From the NCBI GenBank assembly GCA_947448745.1, contig CANFOQ010000031.1:1-32075 (forward strand): 32,075 nucleotides of DNA, written 5' to 3'. The position numbers were made by a program, and so were the translations under genes. Positions 7,903-17,081 of this stretch are shown piece after piece (the stretch's first letter is position 1; every line of letters starts with the position of its first letter). The notes beneath the pieces were generated by a model that made no database searches, was not told the origin of the DNA, and saw nothing but the letters and a program-made list of their open reading frames with translations. This stretch comes from Comamonadaceae bacterium. Its GTDB lineage: Bacteria; Pseudomonadota; Gammaproteobacteria; Burkholderiales; Burkholderiaceae_C.

Positions 7903-9237
7903 ATGAGCCGCAAAGTCTTCATCAAAACCTTTGGCTGCCAAATGAACGAGTACGACTCGGACAAGATGGCTGATGTGCTGAACGCCGCCCAAGGTTACGA
8001 ACAAACCCAAGACATCGACGAAGCCGACCTGGTGGTGTTCAACACCTGCTCGGTGCGCGAAAAAGCCCAAGAAAAAGTTTTTTCCGATTTGGGTCGGGTG
8101 AAACACCTGAAACAAAAGGGCGTGCAAATCGCCGTGGGCGGATGTGTCGCCAGCCAAGAAGGCGATGCCATCATCGCCCGGGCACCTTATGTGGATGTGG
8201 TGTTTGGACCGCAAACCTTGCACCGCTTGCCCGAGTTGCTGAACCAACGCCGCGACCTGAAAAAACCGCAGGTCGACATCAGCTTTCCCGAGATTGAAAA
8301 ATTCGACCACCTGCCACCAGCGCGGGTCGAAGGCGCTTCGGCTTTTGTGTCCATCATGGAAGGTTGTTCGAAGTACTGCAGCTATTGCGTCGTGCCCTAC
8401 ACGCGTGGCGAAGAAATCAACCGTCCCTTGGACGATGTGCTGACCGAGGTGGCAGGCCTGACCGCCCAAGGCGTGAAAGAAATCACGCTGCTGGGGCAAA
8501 ACGTCAATGCCTACCGAGGCAGCATGGGCGACACCTCAGAGATTGCCGACTTTGCATTACTCATCGAGTACATCGCTGAAATTCCCGGGGTGGAACGCAT
8601 CCGTTACACCACCAGCCACCCGAATGAATTCACGCAACGATTGATTGACGTGTATGCCAAGGTGCCGCAATTGGTGAGCCACTTGCATCTGCCGGTGCAA
8701 CATGGCAGCGACCGCATCTTGATGGCGATGAAGCGTGGTTACACCGCCATGGAATACAAGAGCACGATCCGCAAACTGCGTGCGGTGCGCCCCGACATCG
8801 CCATGAGCTCAGACTTCATCGTCGGCTTTCCCGGCGAAACCGAAGAAGACTTTGACAAACTGATGAAGCTCATCACCGACATTGGTTTTGACGCGTCCTT
8901 CAGCTTCATCTTCAGCCCACGCCCGGGCACGCCTGCGGCCAACTTGCCTGACGACACACCGCACGAGGTGAAGCTGCGCCGCTTGCAGCACCTGCAAGCC
9001 ACCGTGGAAGACAACGTGCGCCGCATTGGTGAAAGCCGCTTGGGCACAGTGCAACGCATCTTAGTGGAAGGCGCATCCCGCAAAAGCGCGGTCGAATTGA
9101 TGGGCCGCACCGAATGCAACCGCATCGTCAACTTTGACGCTGGTCCGCTGGGTCAGCGCTTGGTGGGGCAGATGGTGGATGTGCGCATCACCCAGGCCCT
9201 GCCGCATTCATTGCGTGGTGAAGTGGTGGTGGTCTGA
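7903..9237 (+). CDS. miaB: tRNA-2-methylthio-N6-dimethylallyladenosine synthase MiaB
   Basis: MiaB is a radical-SAM methylthiotransferase that adds the 2-methylthio group to i6A37 of tRNAs reading UNN codons. The 444-residue product has all three domains. The UPF0004 domain carries cluster cysteines at 12 (TFGCQMN), 49 (NTCSVRE) and 81 (VGGC). The radical-SAM core has Cys155, Cys159 and Cys162 in [11 protein letters not shown]. The C-terminal TRAM domain contains [11 protein letters not shown]. The cysteine spacing matches E. coli MiaB. The same frame is open far upstream, but [15 protein letters not shown] fits the family N-terminus, so ATG 7903 is chosen. The gene stands alone, with the cupin divergent upstream and a 241-base spacer before speB. 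Confidence 0.97.
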   Translation: MSRKVFIKTFGCQMNEYDSDKMADVLNAAQGYEQTQDIDEADLVVFNTCSVREKAQEKVFSDLGRVKHLKQKGVQIAVGGCVASQEGDAIIARAPYVDVVFGPQTLHRLPELLNQRRDLKKPQVDISFPEIEKFDHLPPARVEGASAFVSIMEGCSKYCSYCVVPYTRGEEINRPLDDVLTEVAGLTAQGVKEITLLGQNVNAYRGSMGDTSEIADFALLIEYIAEIPGVERIRYTTSHPNEFTQRLIDVYAKVPQLVSHLHLPVQHGSDRILMAMKRGYTAMEYKSTIRKLRAVRPDIAMSSDFIVGFPGETEEDFDKLMKLITDIGFDASFSFIFSPRPGTPAANLPDDTPHEVKLRRLQHLQATVEDNVRRIGESRLGTVQRILVEGASRKSAVELMGRTECNRIVNFDAGPLGQRLVGQMVDVRITQALPHSLRGEVVVV

Positions 9238-9478
9238 GCTGCCGGGCCAGTGCTGCCAAGAACTGTTCAAACACGTCCAACCATTGATGGATGTGCTGCG
9301 GGGTTGCAGCTTTTCCGTGGCGAAAGCGTCGAGCGTCAACATGCGTCAGATGCTAAGCCAGCCGTCATTGTTTGGGCGCAACTGGTTGTATTCAATTGGA
9401 TAAAGTGGCCCCATGTGGTGCCTCGTTGGCCGCTTAAGCTCGGTGCAACCCGTGACCGTTTCAACCAGGATCAACCTC

Positions 9479-10408
9479 ATGAGCCTTGACGATTTTCCCT
9501 ATGCCCAAAGCAGCGGCCGCTTTGCCAGTTGCGCGGCCTTGCAAGACCAGCCCTTGGCGCTGATCGGGGTGCCATGGGACGGCAGCGTCACCAACCGCCC
9601 AGGTGCGCGCTTGGCTCCGCAAAGCATCCGCGCGGTCAGCCAAACTTTGTGCGATGCCACGCACCCGTTGTTCGACATCAGTCCACTGCCGTGGATGGGC
9701 GATGGTGGCAACCTGCGCCTGCCCAACGCCACTGGTTTGGAGGCTGCGCGTGCAGCCATTCAAGCCCAAGCCGCGCCCCTGATGCAACGACACCATTGTG
9801 TGTTTTTAGGTGGAGACCATGCCATCACCCTGCCTTTGTTGCGAGCCATGAAGCAACAACATGGCACGCTGGCCTTGCTGCATTTCGATGCCCACTGCGA
9901 CACCTGGGAAGATCATTTTGGCGAACCCTCGGGGCACGGCACCTGGACCCGCGAAGCGATTGAAGAAGGTTTGGTGACTGCGCACCACACGGTCCAAGTG
10001 GGCCTGCGCTCGGCGGCCGAGCGGTCGGCGCGTGAATACGTGCGTGACCGTGGCGGCCTCATCTACCACGCCCGCGATCTGTGGGGCTGCGAAGGCACCC
10101 AACTCGCACCTTTGTTGCAAACCGTGCGAGAGCGCATCGGCCAACAGCCGGTTTATTTGAGCTTGGACATCGATTGTCTGGACCCGGCGTTCGCGCCCGG
10201 CACCGGCACGCCTGAAGCCGGTGGCCTGAGCATGAGCCAATTGCTTTACTGGGTCGAAGGCTTGGCCGATTTGAACTGGGTTGGCATGGACTGTGTCGAG
10301 GTGTGCCCGCCTTTTGACCACGCCGAACTCAGCAGCTTGGCGGCTTGCACCTTGGTCTGGGCCTACTTGAGCGCTCAAGCCCGGCGTTTTCAATCCGCTG
10401 CTCATTGA
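9479..10408 (+). CDS. speB: agmatinase (ureohydrolase)
   Basis: SpeB hydrolyses agmatine to putrescine and urea with a binuclear manganese centre. The 309-residue product has every ureohydrolase metal ligand: His114 in GGDHAITL, Asp137/His139/Asp141 in FDAHCDTW, and Asp230/Asp232 in SLDIDCLDPAFAPGTGTPE. Length agrees with agmatinases. Sequence alone does not exclude a guanidinobutyrase or another guanidino substrate, but the puu and pot genes downstream strongly favour putrescine production. The start ATG 9479 follows CCAGGA; the frame continues upstream to 9413 without a better start. puuB follows after 10 bases and is probably co-transcribed. The spacer 9238-9478 should contain the promoter; the best candidate is a weak TTGTTT (9368-9373)/TTCAAT (9391-9396) pair. 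Confidence 0.9.
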   Translation: MSLDDFPYAQSSGRFASCAALQDQPLALIGVPWDGSVTNRPGARLAPQSIRAVSQTLCDATHPLFDISPLPWMGDGGNLRLPNATGLEAARAAIQAQAAPLMQRHHCVFLGGDHAITLPLLRAMKQQHGTLALLHFDAHCDTWEDHFGEPSGHGTWTREAIEEGLVTAHHTVQVGLRSAAERSAREYVRDRGGLIYHARDLWGCEGTQLAPLLQTVRERIGQQPVYLSLDIDCLDPAFAPGTGTPEAGGLSMSQLLYWVEGLADLNWVGMDCVEVCPPFDHAELSSLAACTLVWAYLSAQARRFQSAAH

Positions 10409-10418
10409 AAGGCCCACC

Positions 10419-11726
10419 ATGAATCTGGCCGCCGTCAACCGCGACCTGGGACAAGACTGCTTCTACGAGTCCACCGTGAACCGGCCCGATTGGCCCAGCC
10501 TGCAAAACAACAGCGAGGCTGATGTGGTGGTGGTCGGTGGTGGCTTGGCAGGTTTGTCCACTGCACTGGAATTGGCCGAAAGTGGTCAACGCGTCATCGT
10601 CCTCGAAGCCGAGCGTCTTTGTGGACATGCCTCGGGCCGCAACGGTGGGCAAGCCATCAGTGGTTATGCCTGTGGCCAAGCTTGGTTGGATGCCCATTTG
10701 GGTTTGGCTGCGGGCCAACAACTGTGGCAACTCTCTTTGGCCAGTTTGCAGTTGATGCAAGAACGCATCCAGCGCTTCAACATCGATTGCCAACCCGTGT
10801 GGTCTTACATCACCGTCGCCGATCGGCCGCGCAAAGCCCGGGCACTGCGTGAGGAACAGGCCTACATGCAACAACACCATGGCCACCAGATGCATTGGGT
10901 CGAAGGTGCTGAACTGCGCCAACACATTGGCAGCGACCAGTATGTGGCCGGCTTGCGCGACCCAGCTTCGGGTCACCTCAACCCCTTGCGCTATGGCTTG
11001 GGCATCGCTCAAACCGCGCAAGCGGCAGGTGCGCGTTTGCATGAACACAGCCCAGCGGTGTCCATGGACAAAGTGGGCAACGATTGGGTCGTGCGCACAG
11101 CGCAAGCGCAGGTGCGGGCGCGGCAAGTGGTGCTGGCAGGCAACAGCGGCTTGCTTTGGCAATCACCCCACATGGCCACCCGCTTGCAGGCCCGCATCAT
11201 GCCGGTGGGCACCTACATCATCGCCACCGAAGCCTTGTCATCCTCCCAAGCCGAAGCGCTTCTGCCCAGCAACGCTGCTGTGTGTGACAACAATTTTGTG
11301 CTCGATTACTTTCGCTTGAGTGCCGAGCGGCGCATGTTGTTTGGCGGCCGGGTCAGTTACACCGCCGCCACGCCTTCGCGGCTCACGCACACCATGCGAC
11401 AGCGCATGGTGAAGGTTTTTCCAAGCTTGCAGCAGGCCCTCATCGACCACACCTGGGGCGGTTTTGTTGATATTTCCAGCCAACGCGCACCCGATTGGGG
11501 GCAGTTGGCCCCTGGCGTATTTTTCATGCAAGGCTTCAGCGGCCATGGTCTGGCGGCCACCACCTTGGCGGGGCGCGTCATTCGCCAAGCCCTGATGGGT
11601 GACCGCCACGCCTTGGACTTGTTCGAACGCATTCGGCAAAGCCCGTTCCCCGGCGGTGCGGCCTTGCGCATCCCCTTGCTGCTGTTGGGCACCAGCTATT
11701 TCCGTTTGCGCGATTGGCTGGGTTGA
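10419..11726 (+). CDS. puuB: gamma-glutamylputrescine oxidase (FAD-dependent, PuuB-like)
   Basis: PuuB oxidises gamma-glutamylputrescine to gamma-glutamyl-gamma-aminobutyraldehyde with release of ammonia and hydrogen peroxide. This 435-residue protein belongs to the D-amino-acid-oxidase (DAO) fold. The N-terminal dinucleotide-binding motif is VVGGGLAGLSTALELAESG, with GGGLAG at 40-45 and the ribose-binding Glu63. ASGRNGGQ at 71-78 is characteristic of PuuB. Near the C-terminus, GVFFMQGFSGHGLAATTLAGR is the FAD-binding end block and resembles E. coli PuuB closely. It lies 10 bases after speB. Its stop is 9 bases from the stop of the convergent mocR gene. That puuB sits in the speB unit rather than with puuDA/puuC means two promoters must be coordinated. 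Other amine oxidases of the same fold cannot be fully excluded. Confidence 0.88.
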   Translation: MNLAAVNRDLGQDCFYESTVNRPDWPSLQNNSEADVVVVGGGLAGLSTALELAESGQRVIVLEAERLCGHASGRNGGQAISGYACGQAWLDAHLGLAAGQQLWQLSLASLQLMQERIQRFNIDCQPVWSYITVADRPRKARALREEQAYMQQHHGHQMHWVEGAELRQHIGSDQYVAGLRDPASGHLNPLRYGLGIAQTAQAAGARLHEHSPAVSMDKVGNDWVVRTAQAQVRARQVVLAGNSGLLWQSPHMATRLQARIMPVGTYIIATEALSSSQAEALLPSNAAVCDNNFVLDYFRLSAERRMLFGGRVSYTAATPSRLTHTMRQRMVKVFPSLQQALIDHTWGGFVDISSQRAPDWGQLAPGVFFMQGFSGHGLAATTLAGRVIRQALMGDRHALDLFERIRQSPFPGGAALRIPLLLLGTSYFRLRDWLG

Positions 11727-11735
11727 GTTGCGGGG

Positions 11736-13232
11736 TCAAGCGTGGCGATGCCGCAAGGCGCGCACCACCAATTGCGCCAACACCGGTCCGTCTTTTTGAA
11801 TGGCCTCCAAGGGCGCATAACCATAGCCAATCACCAAGCCGCGCAAGTCTTGGCGGGCGATGGCATAGCGCGACAAAGCCCGCACCGTCAGTCCATGGGT
11901 CTGTGCTTGCTGCGCCAAGGCCACATCATCCAAGGTCTGCGGCAAATGCAAACACAGGTGCAGGCCTTGTTCGGCGCCACTGATGCTGGCTTGCAAACCC
12001 AAACAAGGGGCCAAGGCTTGCAACAAAGCCTGGCGTCGCTGCACATAAGTGGCGCGGGCTTGGCGGATGGTGCTGTGGAAATGCCCGAGTTCGATGAATT
12101 CGGCCATCGCCACCTGCTGGTGCAGCAAGCCCGGTCGGTTCATGTCGTAATGGATGCGTTTGAACGCCGACACCCAGTCTGGTGGCACCACCAAGTACGC
12201 CATCTTGATGCCGGGATACAAGGTTTTGGAAAAAGTCCCCATGTAAAACACGCGGTCTTGCAAGTCCAGTGCATGCAAAGAAGGCTGCTGCGGTCCGGCA
12301 AAGCGGAACTCGCTGTCATAGTCGTCCTCTAATGCCCAGGCGTGCATGTCCCGGCAACGCCGCAACAAATCCAAGCGCCGCTCTGCGGTCAGCACACCAC
12401 CCGTGGGGTATTGATGCGAAGGTGTCACGTAAACCATGCGGGGGGCTGGCGCTTGATCGGACAGCACCAAGTTCAAGCCCTGGGCATCGGTGGGAATGCC
12501 GTGCATGTGCAAACCATTGGCTCGAAAAATTTGTGCCGCACCCCAGTACAAAGGATCTTCCACCCACACCGTGTCCCCCGGATCGGCCAGCAAGATGGCG
12601 CACAAACTCAAGGACTGTTGTGTGCCGGTGGTGACCAACACCTGCTCGTCGTCCAACCGCATGCCGCGAAACATCCGCAAATATTGGGCAATGGCGCGCT
12701 TGAGCGGTTTGAAGCCACCGGTGTCGTTGTAATCCAGCATGCTGGCATACGACAAGCGCCAGTGCTTGGCCAAGAGCTTTTGCCAAACAGCCACAGGAAA
12801 TGGCGAAAAGTCGGGCAGGCCTTGGGTGAACGGCTGCACCTCCAGCTCATTGGCCGTGTCTTGCTTGAGCAACCGCTGACCACGCGCAGACACCTGCCGA
12901 AAACCCAGGCGGCTGTTGCCCGTCGTCTCAGCAGGGGAGGACGGCTGGCCATTTGCCGGTCGTTTGAACCGCACAAAGGTGCCGCTGCCTTGACGCGTTT
13001 CCAAAAAACCTTCGGCTTCCAATTGGGACAAGGCACTCATCACGGTGTTGCGCGCCAATTGCAAGGCCGCCGCCATGACGCGACTCGAGGGCAAGCGCTC
13101 ACCATGGCGCAGCACTTGGTCTAGGATGGCCTTTTTCAACAGCAGATAAAGTTGGCGATTCAAGGCCAAGGCCGTTGCACCGCCATCAGCAGGCTTGAGC
13201 TGCAGTTGTTGACCCAGGAATTCTGTGAGCAT
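11736..13232 (-). CDS. MocR/PdxR-type transcription regulator (GntR HTH fused to aminotransferase domain)
   Basis: The 498-residue protein has an N-terminal winged helix of the GntR family (about 25-90: LNRQLYLLLKKAIL, GERLPSSRVMAAALQLARNTV, LEAEGFLETRQGSGTFV), a linker (about 90-135) and a fold-type I aminotransferase domain (about 140-498). The PLP lysine is Lys336 in MGTFSKTLYPG, and Asp-Asp-Tyr-Asp at 303-306 supplies the usual cofactor contact, so PLP should bind. MocR proteins sense PLP adducts with amines or amino acids and usually bind direct repeats. The frame stays open upstream to 13481, but that part would cross the divergent puuD promoter and start. ATG 13232 (MLTEFLGQ) gives a normal MocR length. 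It is divergent from puuD and converges with puuB, so it is the obvious candidate regulator of both polyamine units. A GABA- or putrescine-derived adduct is the likely signal (inference). Confidence 0.9.
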   Translation of the reverse strand: MLTEFLGQQLQLKPADGGATALALNRQLYLLLKKAILDQVLRHGERLPSSRVMAAALQLARNTVMSALSQLEAEGFLETRQGSGTFVRFKRPANGQPSSPAETTGNSRLGFRQVSARGQRLLKQDTANELEVQPFTQGLPDFSPFPVAVWQKLLAKHWRLSYASMLDYNDTGGFKPLKRAIAQYLRMFRGMRLDDEQVLVTTGTQQSLSLCAILLADPGDTVWVEDPLYWGAAQIFRANGLHMHGIPTDAQGLNLVLSDQAPAPRMVYVTPSHQYPTGGVLTAERRLDLLRRCRDMHAWALEDDYDSEFRFAGPQQPSLHALDLQDRVFYMGTFSKTLYPGIKMAYLVVPPDWVSAFKRIHYDMNRPGLLHQQVAMAEFIELGHFHSTIRQARATYVQRRQALLQALAPCLGLQASISGAEQGLHLCLHLPQTLDDVALAQQAQTHGLTVRALSRYAIARQDLRGLVIGYGYAPLEAIQKDGPVLAQLVVRALRHRHA

Positions 13233-13287
13233 GGCAAAGGTGCTTCCAAGCAACGGGATGGCTTCAGCGCGGTATGCTGAGGCTGAG

Positions 13288-13360
13288 ATTGGCACCATCG
13301 AAAAAACCAAACTGGCACCTTTGATTTGCTTAAGAATGTAACAGAATGGTTTAACTGGCA
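13288..13360. promoter_or_regulatory. candidate MocR operator: three A(C/T)TGGCA direct repeats
   Basis: In the 141-base region between mocR and puuD the same motif occurs three times in one orientation: ATTGGCA at 13288-13294, ACTGGCA at 13311-13317 and ACTGGCA at 13354-13360. The first two extend to TGGCACC. Start-to-start distances are 23 and 43 bases, about two and four helical turns. Direct repeats on one face of the helix are the usual MocR operator form. Binding is inferred from position and architecture. Confidence 0.45.
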
Positions 13361-13373
13361 AAAGGAAATCAAC

Positions 13374-14165
13374 ATGCATCCTTGGGTTTGGGTCACACAC
13401 GATCACCGTCAACTGGGCCATGGCGAGCACCGCTCGCCCTTCACGGTGCTGGGTGACAAGTACGCCACGGCCATCAAACAAGGGGCCCAGGCCGAACCAT
13501 TCACCCTGCCCACTGCCAACGCGTCACACATCCCTGCATTGCTGGCCCACTGTGACGGTGTGCTGTTCACCGGCTCGCCGTCCAATGTGCATCCCAGTCA
13601 TTTCCAACAAGAAGTGTTGCGGCCCGAATTACCGCTCGACCCCCAGCGCGACGCCCTCACCCTGCCATTGATCCGGGCTTGCATCGCCGAAGGCGTTCCC
13701 ATGCTGGGCATTTGTCGCGGCTTTCAAGAAATCAATGTCGCCCTGGGCGGCAGCTTGCACCAACAGGTGCAAGAAGTCGCCGGCATGCAAGACCACCGCG
13801 AACCGGCTGAAGCGTCCTACGCTGACCAATACGCCCCGCGCCACCCGATCCGCATCCTGCCCAACACGGCCTTGGCCGAATGGGCGGGCGGCGACACCGC
13901 CATGGTCAACTCCTTGCACGGCCAGGGCATTGACCGCTTGGCCGACGATTTGGCCCCCATGGCTTTGGCCCCCGATGGATTGGTGGAAGCTGTGCAGGTG
14001 CGCTCGGCCAAGGCCTTTGCTTACGCTGTGCAGTGGCATCCCGAGTGGCGTTGCCAAGAACACCCTTTGTACCTGGCCATTTTCAAAGCCTTCGGGCAAG
14101 CCTGTCGGCAACGCCAAGCCGAGCGCTTGGCGATGACGCAACCCGCTTCCCATGCCCTGGCCTGA
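13374..14165 (+). CDS. puuD: gamma-glutamyl-gamma-aminobutyrate hydrolase
   Basis: PuuD cleaves gamma-glutamyl-GABA to glutamate and GABA, the last step of the glutamylated putrescine route. The 263-residue product is a class I glutamine amidotransferase-like hydrolase (peptidase C26). Its triad Cys114 (GICRGFQEIN), His222 and Glu224 (QWHPEW) falls at the positions I recall for E. coli PuuD. The oxyanion block FTGSPSNV lies near 65-72. The ATG at 13374 follows AAAGGA at a good distance; the frame could be extended upstream to a TTG at 13326, but that would run through the promoter region. It is the first gene of the nine-gene polyamine operon. The next gene, puuA, begins 27 bases after the stop. 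Confidence 0.94.
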   Translation: MHPWVWVTHDHRQLGHGEHRSPFTVLGDKYATAIKQGAQAEPFTLPTANASHIPALLAHCDGVLFTGSPSNVHPSHFQQEVLRPELPLDPQRDALTLPLIRACIAEGVPMLGICRGFQEINVALGGSLHQQVQEVAGMQDHREPAEASYADQYAPRHPIRILPNTALAEWAGGDTAMVNSLHGQGIDRLADDLAPMALAPDGLVEAVQVRSAKAFAYAVQWHPEWRCQEHPLYLAIFKAFGQACRQRQAERLAMTQPASHALA

Positions 14166-14192
14166 GACCCTTTCAACCCACCAAACTTTCCC

Positions 14193-15572
14193 ATGTCCAA
14201 CAACAGTTCCCTCCCTACACCCACCAACTTCAGTGAATTGGAAAATTGGCTGAATGTTCACCGCGTCACCGAAGTGGAATGTTTGGCCCCGGACTTGACC
14301 GGCGTGGCCCGTGGAAAAATCCTGCCACGCGTCAAATTCACCGAAGACCGCGGCATGCGCCTGCCCGAGGTGGTGGTGGCCTTGGGCGTCACGGGTGAAT
14401 TTCCAAAATCCGGCCCCTATTACGACGTCATCAACCCGAACGATCGGGACATGCATTTGCAGCCTGACCCCACCACGGTGCGCATCGTGCCTTGGGCCTC
14501 GGACCCCACCGCGCAAGTCATCCACGACTGTTATGACCGCTACGGTAAATTGATTCCCTTTGCGCCGCGCAGCGTGTTGCGCAGGGTCTGCGATCTGTAC
14601 ACCGAGATGGGCCTGGAGCCCGTGGTCGCACCTGAACTCGAGTTCTATTTGGTGGCACGCAACCCCGACCCCAACTCTTTGCTGCATCCCCCGATTGGCC
14701 GCAGTGGCCGCGCCGAAACGTCCAGACAGGCCTACAGCATCGATGCGGTCAACGAGTTCGACCCCTTGTTCGAAGAAATTTACGACTATTGCGAAAAAAT
14801 GGGCCTGAATGTGGACACCTTGATTCACGAGGTGGGTGCCGGTCAAATGGAAATCAATTTCTTCCATGACCATCCCATGGGCTTGGCCGACGAGGTGTTT
14901 TTCTTCAAACGCACGGTGCGCGAAGCCGCCATGCGGCACAACATGTACGCCACCTTCATGGCCAAACCGATTGCCGGTGAACCCGGCAGCGCCATGCACA
15001 TCCACCAAAGCATTTTGGACAAACAAACCCGCCGCAACATCTTCAGCAACGCCGATGGCTCCCCCTCCGACGCGTTCTACAACTACATCGGTGGTTTGCA
15101 AAAACACGTGCCCTCGGCCATGGCCTTGGTCGCACCCTATGTCAACAGCTACCGCCGCTTGGCCCGCCACACGGCCGCGCCGATCAACATCGAATGGGGC
15201 GAAGACAACCGCTCGGTGGGTTTCCGCTCGCCCCTGTCCACCCCCGAGGCGCGCCGCATTGAAAACCGCGTCATTGGCGCCGATGCGAACCCTTATGTGG
15301 CCTTGGCCATGACCTTGGCCTGCGGCTACCTTGGCTTGAAAAACAAGTTGCCCGCCAAGGCTGAAATGAAAGGCGACGCCTACTTGGCACCTTACGCCTT
15401 GCCGCGCAGCTTGGGAGAGGCGCTGGAGTGGTTGCGCCGTGACGATGATTTGCGCGAGGTGCTGGGCGATGAATTCGTCACCGTCTACACCGAGATCAAG
15501 GAAACCGAGTTTGAAGAATTCATGGAGGTCATCTCTCCATGGGAACGTGAACATTTGTTGCTGCACGTCTGA
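14193..15572 (+). CDS. puuA: gamma-glutamylputrescine synthetase (glutamine synthetase family)
   Basis: PuuA joins glutamate to putrescine with ATP, protecting the amino group before oxidation. The 459-residue protein is of the glutamine-synthetase superfamily and close to E. coli PuuA in length (472). The N-terminal beta-grasp part contains APDLTGVARGKILP. The catalytic domain shows APELEFYL (metal-binding glutamates), GAGQMEINF, GSAMHIHQS, HTAAPINIEWGEDNRSVGFR and ENRVIGADANPYVALA. The Asp-50-type and adenylylation-loop features of GlnA are absent, which together with the puu context points to a polyamine substrate. Spacing to the neighbours is 27 and 26 bases, consistent with one transcript. 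A spermidine or ethanolamine substrate cannot be ruled out. Confidence 0.92.
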   Translation: MSNNSSLPTPTNFSELENWLNVHRVTEVECLAPDLTGVARGKILPRVKFTEDRGMRLPEVVVALGVTGEFPKSGPYYDVINPNDRDMHLQPDPTTVRIVPWASDPTAQVIHDCYDRYGKLIPFAPRSVLRRVCDLYTEMGLEPVVAPELEFYLVARNPDPNSLLHPPIGRSGRAETSRQAYSIDAVNEFDPLFEEIYDYCEKMGLNVDTLIHEVGAGQMEINFFHDHPMGLADEVFFFKRTVREAAMRHNMYATFMAKPIAGEPGSAMHIHQSILDKQTRRNIFSNADGSPSDAFYNYIGGLQKHVPSAMALVAPYVNSYRRLARHTAAPINIEWGEDNRSVGFRSPLSTPEARRIENRVIGADANPYVALAMTLACGYLGLKNKLPAKAEMKGDAYLAPYALPRSLGEALEWLRRDDDLREVLGDEFVTVYTEIKETEFEEFMEVISPWEREHLLLHV

Positions 15573-15598
15573 GCCGACCCCGCACCAGGAAACCCGCC

Positions 15599-17029
15599 AT
15601 GTCATTGAACCCTTTGCCCAACATTGTTCAGATCGAGCGGCGTCAAGTTGACACCGCCCACATTCAGCAACTCGACAGCGCCCATTACCTGCATCCCTTC
15701 ACCGACACCCACGCATTGGCCCAGCGCGGTGCCCGCGTCATTACACGGGGTGAAGGCATCTACATCTGGGACTCGGAGGGCAAAAAAATCTTGGACGCCA
15801 TGAGTGGCTTGTGGTGCGTCAACATTGGCTACGGTCGGCAAGAACTGGCCCAAGCGGCTTATTTGCAAATGATGGAGCTGCCCTACTACAACAGCTTTTT
15901 CAACACCACCAATGTGCCCGCCGTGAAACTGGCCACCAAACTGTGTGCCTTGGCCCCCAAGGTGGCCGACCGCAGCTTCACCCATGTGTTCTTTTCCAGT
16001 TCCGGCTCCGAGAGCAATGACACCAACATCCGCATGGTGCGCCACTATTGGGCCAGCTTGGGCCAACCGCAGCGCAAAGTCATCATCGCCCGCCACAACG
16101 GCTACCACGGCTCCACCATTGGCGGCGCCTCCTTGGGCGGCATGAAGGGCATGCACGAGCAAGGCGACTTGCCCATCCCCGGCATCGCCCACATCGACCA
16201 GCCCTACCACCTTGAAAACGCCTTGCCGGGCGAGTCTGAGCATGATTTCGGTATCCGCATGGCGCGCCAACTCGAAACCAAAATTCTCGATATTGGCGCT
16301 GACAAAGTGGCCGCCTTCATCGGCGAACCGGTGCAAGGCGCTGGCGGCGTGATCATCCCGCCGGCCAGTTATTGGCCCGAGATTCAACGCATCGTCGACC
16401 AGTACGGCATCTTGCTGATCAGCGACGAGGTGATTTGCGCCTTTGGCCGCCTTGGCGCTTGGTTCGCCTACGAGCAAATGGGCTACAAACCCGATTTGGT
16501 GACCTTTGCCAAAGGCGTCACCAGCGGCTACATGCCCTTGGGCGGGGTGCTGGTGGGCAACCGGGTGGCCGATGTCATTGTCAACAAAGGCGGCGATTTC
16601 AACCACGGCTACACCTACAGCGGCCACCCCGTGGCATGCCAAGTGGCCTTGGCCAATTTGGAGTGGATGGAAAAAGAGCGGGTGGTTGAACGGGTGCACG
16701 AGGACATCGCGCCTTATTTGGCCCAGCGTTTCAACGCTTTGCTGTCCCATCCCTTGGTCGGTGAAGCCCGTACCCACGGCATGATGGCCGGCTTGGTGCT
16801 GATGAAAAACAAAGCCACGCGTGAAATGTTTCCAGCCGAACTGAGTGTGGGCATGGCCTGCCGCGCCCATTGTTTTGACAACGGCTTGATCATGCGCGCC
16901 GTTGGCGACCGCATGATCATTGCCCCCCCCTTGGTGATGACCCGCCAAGACATCGACACCATGATGGCGTTGATACTGCGTTGCCTGGACCTGACCTTGG
17001 CCGAAGCCCAGGCCAAAGCTTGGTGTTAA
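15599..17029 (+). CDS. spuC: class III aminotransferase, putrescine-pyruvate type (SpuC-like)
   Basis: This 476-residue PLP enzyme probably transfers the amino group of putrescine (or a related diamine) to pyruvate, giving 4-aminobutanal. Fold-type I class III motifs are visible: SGSESNDTNIR near 135-145, HNGYHGSTIGGASLGGM near 166-182, ISDEVICAFGRLG around Asp276, and the Schiff-base lysine Lys305 in TFAKGVTSGY. The N-terminal HYLHPFTD and DAMSGLWCVNIGYGR fit omega-aminotransferases of the SpuC group, not GABA transaminase. It sits between puuA and potF. It therefore offers a non-glutamylated route parallel to PuuA-PuuB, with PuuC as a possible next enzyme. Beta-alanine-pyruvate or another omega-amino substrate remains possible. 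Confidence 0.85.
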   Translation: MSLNPLPNIVQIERRQVDTAHIQQLDSAHYLHPFTDTHALAQRGARVITRGEGIYIWDSEGKKILDAMSGLWCVNIGYGRQELAQAAYLQMMELPYYNSFFNTTNVPAVKLATKLCALAPKVADRSFTHVFFSSSGSESNDTNIRMVRHYWASLGQPQRKVIIARHNGYHGSTIGGASLGGMKGMHEQGDLPIPGIAHIDQPYHLENALPGESEHDFGIRMARQLETKILDIGADKVAAFIGEPVQGAGGVIIPPASYWPEIQRIVDQYGILLISDEVICAFGRLGAWFAYEQMGYKPDLVTFAKGVTSGYMPLGGVLVGNRVADVIVNKGGDFNHGYTYSGHPVACQVALANLEWMEKERVVERVHEDIAPYLAQRFNALLSHPLVGEARTHGMMAGLVLMKNKATREMFPAELSVGMACRAHCFDNGLIMRAVGDRMIIAPPLVMTRQDIDTMMALILRCLDLTLAEAQAKAWC

Positions 17030-17081
17030 ATGCATGTTTGGCCCATCCCACCTACCGATTTTGTTTAACCAGGAGATCCCT

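Noticed and set aside
9250-9489. Short frame in the spacer before speB
   Set aside because: It overlaps the speB start, has no good ribosome-binding site and no recognisable motif. The spacer is more likely the speB promoter region.
13233-13481. N-terminal extension of the MocR regulator
   Set aside because: It would cross the divergent promoter and the puuD start, and it adds residues with no family similarity. The start at 13232 gives a standard MocR length.
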